DNA from: Candidatus Woesearchaeota archaeon
GTDB lineage: Archaea; Nanobdellota; Nanobdellia; SCGC-AAA011-G17; UBA489
NCBI GenBank assembly: GCA_030679025.1
Contig: JAUXTV010000197.1
Coordinates: 1-9,806, forward strand
Direction: 5' to 3'
Length of the DNA: 9,806 bases
In this document: one piece after another, positions 6,640 through 9,806 of the stretch
Numbering within the stretch: position 1 is the stretch's first letter
How the letters are laid out: each line of letters opens with the position of its first letter
Position numbers and translations under genes: made by a program
Notes under the pieces: model-generated
Databases searched by the model: none
The model's input: the letters and a program-made list of their open reading frames with translations, nothing else
What the model was told of the DNA's origin: nothing

Positions 6640-6855
6640 ATGACATTTCTAGACTTAGAATCACCTATGCATCAAAATGATTTGGATGTAACGCTTAGTC
6701 TGGCAGGGGTTAATCTTGATAAAAAACAGAATCTCTGCAAAGCTAAGTGTAAAGATGGATCAAAGTGCTTGAATAAAGGAAAGTATGCTTCTTTTTGTAG
6801 ACATCATAAGCTCTACAAGAGAGATGATAAAAGTAAATCAGGAGGACTACAATGA
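6640..6855 (+). CDS. Small Cys-rich protein (71 aa): zinc-knuckle protein or RiPP precursor
   Basis: The ATG at 6640 follows GGAGGGTGAT (6625-6634), close to full pairing with the archaeal 16S rRNA tail, so high expression is expected. Residues 1-31 are acidic to neutral and leader-like (MTFLDLESPMHQNDLDVTLS at 1-20). Residues 33-56 hold C33, C37, C43, C53 and H55/H56 in CKAKCKDGSKC and FCRHH. The tail is basic and ends SKSGGLQ. The spacing resembles small zinc-binding modules with a C-x-G-x2-C and yC-x2-H pattern, seen in many short proteins. It could equally be a precursor whose cysteines the radical SAM/SPASM enzyme crosslinks. The stop overlaps the ATG of the next gene (ATGA), so the two are coupled. 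Confidence 0.68.
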   Translation: MTFLDLESPMHQNDLDVTLSLAGVNLDKKQNLCKAKCKDGSKCLNKGKYASFCRHHKLYKRDDKSKSGGLQ

Positions 6856-7037
6856 ACATCGAAACAAAAGTTAATAACAAAAAATCTGGAGAGAAGACAT
6901 TAGAGACTGTAGGTTTAGAGTTTGGGCCTAACACAGCAGGACTTGCTCAAAGAATGTATGTGACACGACAAGAAAATAAACAGCCATATGTGCTGAAGAA
7001 AGCATATATACTGAGCTGCGGCCAAAACCAGTTTTAG
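6852..7037 (+). CDS. Candidate RiPP precursor peptide (61 aa)
   Basis: A 61-residue protein starting at ATG 6852, which overlaps the stop of the previous gene. AGGAGG (6840-6845) lies 6 nt upstream, so translation is certainly favoured. The N-terminal half is polar (NIETKVNNKKSGEK) and followed by TVGLEFGPNTAGLA (19-32), a conserved-looking segment that could be the RRE-binding part of a leader. The C-terminal part has three tyrosines (36, 46, 52), a cysteine at 56 and ends CGQNQF. It has no signal peptide, membrane helix or known domain. Its place directly before a PqqE-like radical SAM gene, 8 nt away, is the usual position for a precursor. I recognise no family, so precursor status is inferred from size, expression signals and context. 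Confidence 0.62.
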   Translation: MNIETKVNNKKSGEKTLETVGLEFGPNTAGLAQRMYVTRQENKQPYVLKKAYILSCGQNQF

Positions 7038-7045
7038 TCTTTGCT

Positions 7046-8140
7046 ATGGTTTCAAAAATTAGACCTTTTGTAGCACCTTATTCGTGCTACATTACTCTTA
7101 CAAATAAATGTAATCTTAGATGTCTACATTGTCTGGGAGATTATGCTGAACCATGTGATAATGAGCTTAGCTTTTCTGAGTGGAAGACAGTTATTGATGA
7201 TTTAGCTTCCATGCAGGTATTTTATCTCAATATTTCTGGTGGAGAGCCTACACAACATCCGGATTTTTGTAGCATCTTAGATTATCTTTCTTATCGAGGA
7301 ATGCATTTTATACTTACAACTAACGGAGTCATATCTGAAAACGCTGTCAAGGCAATTTTAAGAAATAAGGAATATCTTATTGGTATTAAAATTAGTTTAG
7401 ACGGATATGACGCGGAATCTCATTGCGCCCTTCGCAGAACTATAGGATTAAAGAAAAATCCAGCAATCTTTGAAAGAACATTGCAAACAATACAAATAGT
7501 GAAAAGGGAGAACCTACCTTTGACTATCGCAACTGTTTTGCATTCAGAGAATATACAATATTTTGATAAATTTGTGAAGCTTATTAAAGAAATAAATCCT
7601 ATAAGCTGGTTTATATCGCCTATAATTCCTTCTGGAAGAGGCAATACTGCTCAAGGGATGCTCAAACATTATAAGTACTATCAAAAATCATTCTGGGAAT
7701 CTATTGTTAATAAATGCACTCAAGAGAATATAAATGTCAAATTGATAGATATGCCTTACGATCTAGAGCATAAGAAAAGATTAGATTATTATGAATGTGG
7801 AGCAGCCCTTAGTTTTTGCGAGATAAACGCCGATGGCACTGTCGCTCCCTGCACACTCTGCAGGACGATCATACCAAAAGAAAAGATGACTTTTGAAAAT
7901 TTAAGGGAAAAATCAATAGATCAGATTTGGAAAGGAGATATTTTTAATCAAATTAGGAGTTTCATGACTCAAGGATGTACAGGTTGCAAGGCATTTTCAA
8001 AATGTAATAAGTGTATAGCACAAAGTTTTAGGTATTTTGGCGACGGCATATCACCATCCCCTTATTGTATAGAGAATGGTGAGGTCTTGGGAATAGAAAA
8101 TATTGATCAATATCGCGCAAAACTGCACAAGGTGCCTTAA
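7046..8140 (+). CDS. Radical SAM/SPASM peptide-maturase-like enzyme (PqqE type)
   Basis: A 364-residue enzyme. CNLRCLHC (22-29) is the CX3CX2C motif binding the SAM cluster, and GGEP (65-68) follows. SPASM ligands are C251-x12-G264-x4-C269 (with C258 and C272 nearby), then C311-x2-C314-x5-C320-x2-C323 and C341. This is the seven-cysteine pattern for two auxiliary 4Fe-4S clusters, except x2 instead of x3 between the last paired cysteines. Such enzymes (PqqE, AnSME, sactipeptide and thioether synthases) make C-C, C-S or similar bonds in peptides or oxidise side chains. It lacks an SD; ATG 7046 lies 8 nt after the stop of the 61-residue gene, so reinitiation probably feeds it, giving far less enzyme than peptide. 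The next gene starts 1 nt after its stop. Confidence 0.85.
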   Translation: MVSKIRPFVAPYSCYITLTNKCNLRCLHCLGDYAEPCDNELSFSEWKTVIDDLASMQVFYLNISGGEPTQHPDFCSILDYLSYRGMHFILTTNGVISENAVKAILRNKEYLIGIKISLDGYDAESHCALRRTIGLKKNPAIFERTLQTIQIVKRENLPLTIATVLHSENIQYFDKFVKLIKEINPISWFISPIIPSGRGNTAQGMLKHYKYYQKSFWESIVNKCTQENINVKLIDMPYDLEHKKRLDYYECGAALSFCEINADGTVAPCTLCRTIIPKEKMTFENLREKSIDQIWKGDIFNQIRSFMTQGCTGCKAFSKCNKCIAQSFRYFGDGISPSPYCIENGEVLGIENIDQYRAKLHKVP

Positions 8141-8141
8141 T

Positions 8142-8933
8142 ATGAGACAGTACACTTTTTCTAAGCATATCAAATTTAGGAAAGAAGCTGATTGTTTGCT
8201 TATCTGTGATTGTAAGTTGCTTCGAGATTTTAAGGTTGAATTTGAATTTGAAAACTTCCTCAATGCAGTAAACAAAGGAATTAAAGAGAATACAACACAT
8301 ACTGAAAAAGAAAGATTACTCCTCAAGGATTTTCATTCAATGCGTATGTTATCTGCCATTACCATTAGACCTATTCCTTCAGAAGCATTTCAACAAACAG
8401 ATAGATTCATGGAACAACAATTGTATCATGGAAAAAGACCGAGAACTTATGAATTTCTTCTAGAAAAGTGCAAAGAAAATCCTACACTGTTTCTTGGCCT
8501 TTATCTTGATGATGAACTGATAGGGGTCATTCAGGGATTTCCAAGGGATGATTATTTACTAATGAGTGAACTTGCTGTTGATACCAGATTTCGCAAGAGA
8601 TCATTTGGAGCGCAATTAGTCAAAGCATTTGAAACAAACGCAAAAAAGCTCAACTACACAAAAATTAAGTTGGGAGCAGAGGATACAGCAACTCTTTTTT
8701 ATTATTCTTTAGGATACAAGCCTTCGCTTTTTCTACAAGTTCCTGAAAAGAAACAAGAAGAGGTTATAAATAAATTGAAGAAAGACAAACAAGAGATATT
8801 AGGTATTAGTCTAGTAAATCATCTGGCAGGCATTGAATTAGTAGTAGACTCTCTTGATCAGACAAAACTAGCTTCTTTGAAGAAACAATTCAGCCCAGTA
8901 TCAGCGCAATTTTTATTTTCCAAAGATTTATAG
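8142..8933 (+). CDS. PqqD-like RRE domain fused to a GNAT N-acetyltransferase
   Basis: A 263-residue protein from ATG 8142, with AAGGTG (8129-8134) 7 nt upstream; the in-frame TTG 8103 inside the previous gene is less likely. Residues 8-70 look like a PqqD-type winged-helix recognition domain: KFRKEADCLLICDCKLLRDF forms the strands, then FENFLNAVNKGI and EKERLLLKDFHSMRML the helices. PqqD-like RREs bind precursor leaders and present them to partner enzymes. Residues 72-200 match the acetyl-CoA-dependent GNAT fold: motif A with ELAVDTRFRKRSFGAQLV (143-160; a serine at one usual glycine), and motif B with FYYSLGYKPS (186-195). The C-terminal ~65 residues form a mixed helical/strand domain I do not recognise. 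The fusion suggests it binds the peptide and acetylates it, perhaps also serving as RRE for the radical SAM enzyme. Confidence 0.72.
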   Translation: MRQYTFSKHIKFRKEADCLLICDCKLLRDFKVEFEFENFLNAVNKGIKENTTHTEKERLLLKDFHSMRMLSAITIRPIPSEAFQQTDRFMEQQLYHGKRPRTYEFLLEKCKENPTLFLGLYLDDELIGVIQGFPRDDYLLMSELAVDTRFRKRSFGAQLVKAFETNAKKLNYTKIKLGAEDTATLFYYSLGYKPSLFLQVPEKKQEEVINKLKKDKQEILGISLVNHLAGIELVVDSLDQTKLASLKKQFSPVSAQFLFSKDL

Positions 8934-8947
8934 GTATGATGATGCTG

Positions 8948-8986
8948 TTGTTTACTTTTATATTTAGCGTAAAGCAATAAAAAAGC
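8948..8986. terminator. T-rich termination zone between convergent genes
   Basis: The + strand carries T-rich runs (8948-8965) about 15 nt after the GNAT stop. The - strand has a T6 run (complement of 8979-8984) about 28 nt after the stop of the 131-residue gene. Archaeal polymerase terminates at such T tracts. No strong hairpin is evident. Confidence 0.3.
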
Positions 8987-9012
8987 ATTAAAGATAATCA
9001 AGTCAGAAATCA

Positions 9013-9408
9013 TTAATGCCAGATTATCGTTGCGATTTCCCTGAGTTGTGATATAGTAAGCAACAAGTCTTCTTTATAGGTAAGTCCTAGTCGAATAAAT
9101 GCATGCTGTATAATAATCTGGTAATGACTTGTCCCTCCGATTGCCTGAAACCTTTTGTCAGTATCTTCCCATGTTGCAAATCTTCCATGTATCTCTCTAC
9201 CTAGAGCACTATCCAAAAAGGATAACCTCTGAACAAGTTCTCCAGCTGAGATAACTTCTTTGTCTAGAGAAGAAATGATATATTCCATAAAAACTCTTAG
9301 TCTTTCTGTTTCTGTAGTTCTCTTAATAATAAGTGTGATCGGATCTATTAGTTTGGATAATGGTCCAAATGTTCCTTGCTGAAGCAGAGCAATGTAAGGA
9401 TTTCTCAT
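9013..9408 (-). CDS. Unrecognised soluble helical protein (131 aa)
   Basis: A 131-residue protein starting at ATG 9408. It has no cysteine, no signal peptide and no clear membrane segment, and looks mainly helical: residues 30-52 (KRTTETERLRVFMEYI region) and 54-74 alternate charged and hydrophobic positions. The middle contains GREIHGRFATWEDTDKRF (70-87), and the end is hydrophobic and helical. I recognise no family or motif. TTTTAAAA centred 25.5 nt before the ATG gives a leaderless promoter, which supports a real, independently transcribed gene. It is convergent to the RiPP-like cassette and divergent from the racemase gene, so neither neighbour indicates its role. Confidence 0.6.
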   Translation of the reverse strand: MRNPYIALLQQGTFGPLSKLIDPITLIIKRTTETERLRVFMEYIISSLDKEVISAGELVQRLSFLDSALGREIHGRFATWEDTDKRFQAIGGTSHYQIIIQHAFIRLGLTYKEDLLLTISQLREIATIIWH

Positions 9409-9429
9409 GAATATGCTATACAGAATCGA

Positions 9430-9437
9430 TTTTAAAA
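9430..9437 (-). promoter_or_regulatory. TATA box of the 131-aa gene (leaderless)
   Basis: TTTTAAAA, read on the - strand, is centred 25.5 nt upstream of the A of ATG 9408. No SD lies before the ATG. The spacing places transcription start at the start codon, matching the other leaderless genes in this window. Confidence 0.5.
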
Positions 9438-9495
9438 GCTTCTCATTTATCCTTCATCACTTATTTCTTGATGCTACATGGAAATTTTACAAACA

Positions 9496-9503
9496 TTTAA
9501 ATA
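9496..9503 (+). promoter_or_regulatory. TATA box upstream of the racemase gene
   Basis: TTTAAATA at 9496-9503 predicts transcription start near 9526. That is exactly an ATG, but it opens only an 11-codon frame (stop TAA 9559-9561) in the same frame as the racemase. If the racemase starts at GTG 9601, its mRNA would have a leader of about 75 nt. Confidence 0.45.
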
Positions 9504-9600
9504 TACTTAAAGAAAAGTAAAAGGTATGATCTCCAGAAGTGATTTTCGGTGGCAAAGATAAAGTCTTTTTCTTAGATGAATCTATAAACAACGGTTATCG

Positions 9601-9806
9601 GTGGCGTCTGTAAAATAGGAGTTTTAGGTGGCATTGGACCTGAGGCAACAGGAGAATTTTATAACAAACTAATCAGAAGACTTCAAAGAAAAGGACTAAT
9701 CAAAAGCAATAGGGATTTCCCTCAGATTATAATCAACAGCATTCCAGCTCCAGAGCTCATTTATGAAAACATTTCAGAGAAAGACTTGAAGCCTTATAGA
9801 GATGGA
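9601..9806 (+). CDS. Aspartate/glutamate racemase family protein, N-terminal part (cut by window end)
   Basis: The frame from GTG 9601 encodes MASVKIGVLGGIGPEATGEF, the signature N-terminus of PLP-independent Asp/Glu racemases. It continues through a helix (FYNKLIRRLQRK, 20-31) to DFPQIIINSIPAPELI (39-54), where the family has its conserved N/S segment near the substrate. The two catalytic cysteines lie further on, beyond the window. These cytoplasmic enzymes interconvert L- and D-aspartate or glutamate; some members act on other substrates. The start is uncertain: no SD is present, no other start codon lies between the in-frame TGA 9577-9579 and GTG 9601, and family members usually begin a few residues before the IGV strand, which fits GTG 9601. 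Confidence 0.8.

Noticed and set aside
6743..6934. 63-codon - strand frame opposite the two small genes
   Set aside because: It lies wholly opposite genes with strong SDs, and has no SD or promoter; its hydrophobic composition follows from the complementary codons.
8103..8141. Longer GNAT protein starting at TTG 8103
   Set aside because: It would sit inside the radical SAM gene without an SD, whereas ATG 8142 has AAGGTG 7 nt upstream and begins at the natural edge of the RRE-like domain.
1..9806. CRISPR array, insertion sequence or long repeat
   Set aside because: No spaced direct repeats, transposase-like frames or terminal inverted repeats were seen on either strand.

Overview
The window looks like an archaeal chromosome segment, most likely from a small-genome, AT-rich lineage of the DPANN/Woesearchaeota type; the lineage is inferred. 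Three signs support an archaeon. Several genes have a TATA-like box centred about 26-28 nt upstream of the start codon, as expected for leaderless archaeal mRNAs. Other genes have strong GGAGG-type Shine-Dalgarno (SD) sites. One gene encodes an AbrB-type DNA-binding domain fused to a PhoU-like helical domain, an architecture common in these archaea. No RNA genes, CRISPR arrays or insertion sequences were seen.

Region 1 (1-2707, + strand) is the end of a tightly overlapping operon. It holds the C-terminus of a probable RmlD-like sugar-nucleotide reductase, an HPr-kinase-fold P-loop kinase, a family 2 glycosyltransferase and a Pol-beta-type nucleotidyltransferase. A short, apparently frameshifted reading frame follows. 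Together they suggest surface-glycan or glycolipid synthesis. Region 2 (2728-3648, - strand) is the AbrB/PhoU-like regulator with its own leaderless promoter. Region 3 (3810-5585, - strand) is an overlapping cassette: a 54-residue small protein, a radical SAM enzyme with a reduced auxiliary-cluster domain, and a class I SAM methyltransferase. Region 4 (5722-6454, + strand) is an HD-domain phosphohydrolase read divergently from region 3, followed by a doubtful 38-codon frame.

Region 5 (6512-8933, + strand) is the most interesting part. Behind one promoter with a 14-nt perfect palindrome lie two small proteins with very strong SD sites (71 and 61 residues), a radical SAM/SPASM enzyme of PqqE type, and a GNAT acetyltransferase. 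The first ~70 residues of the acetyltransferase resemble a PqqD-like RiPP recognition element (RRE). The layout is that of a ribosomally synthesised, post-translationally modified peptide (RiPP) pathway: precursor(s), a radical SAM maturase, and an acetyltransferase that carries its own leader-binding domain. I know of no described pathway with this exact set in an archaeon.

Region 6 (9013-9806) has an unrecognised 131-residue protein on the - strand with a leaderless promoter. Divergent from it is the N-terminal part of an aspartate/glutamate racemase, cut by the window end.
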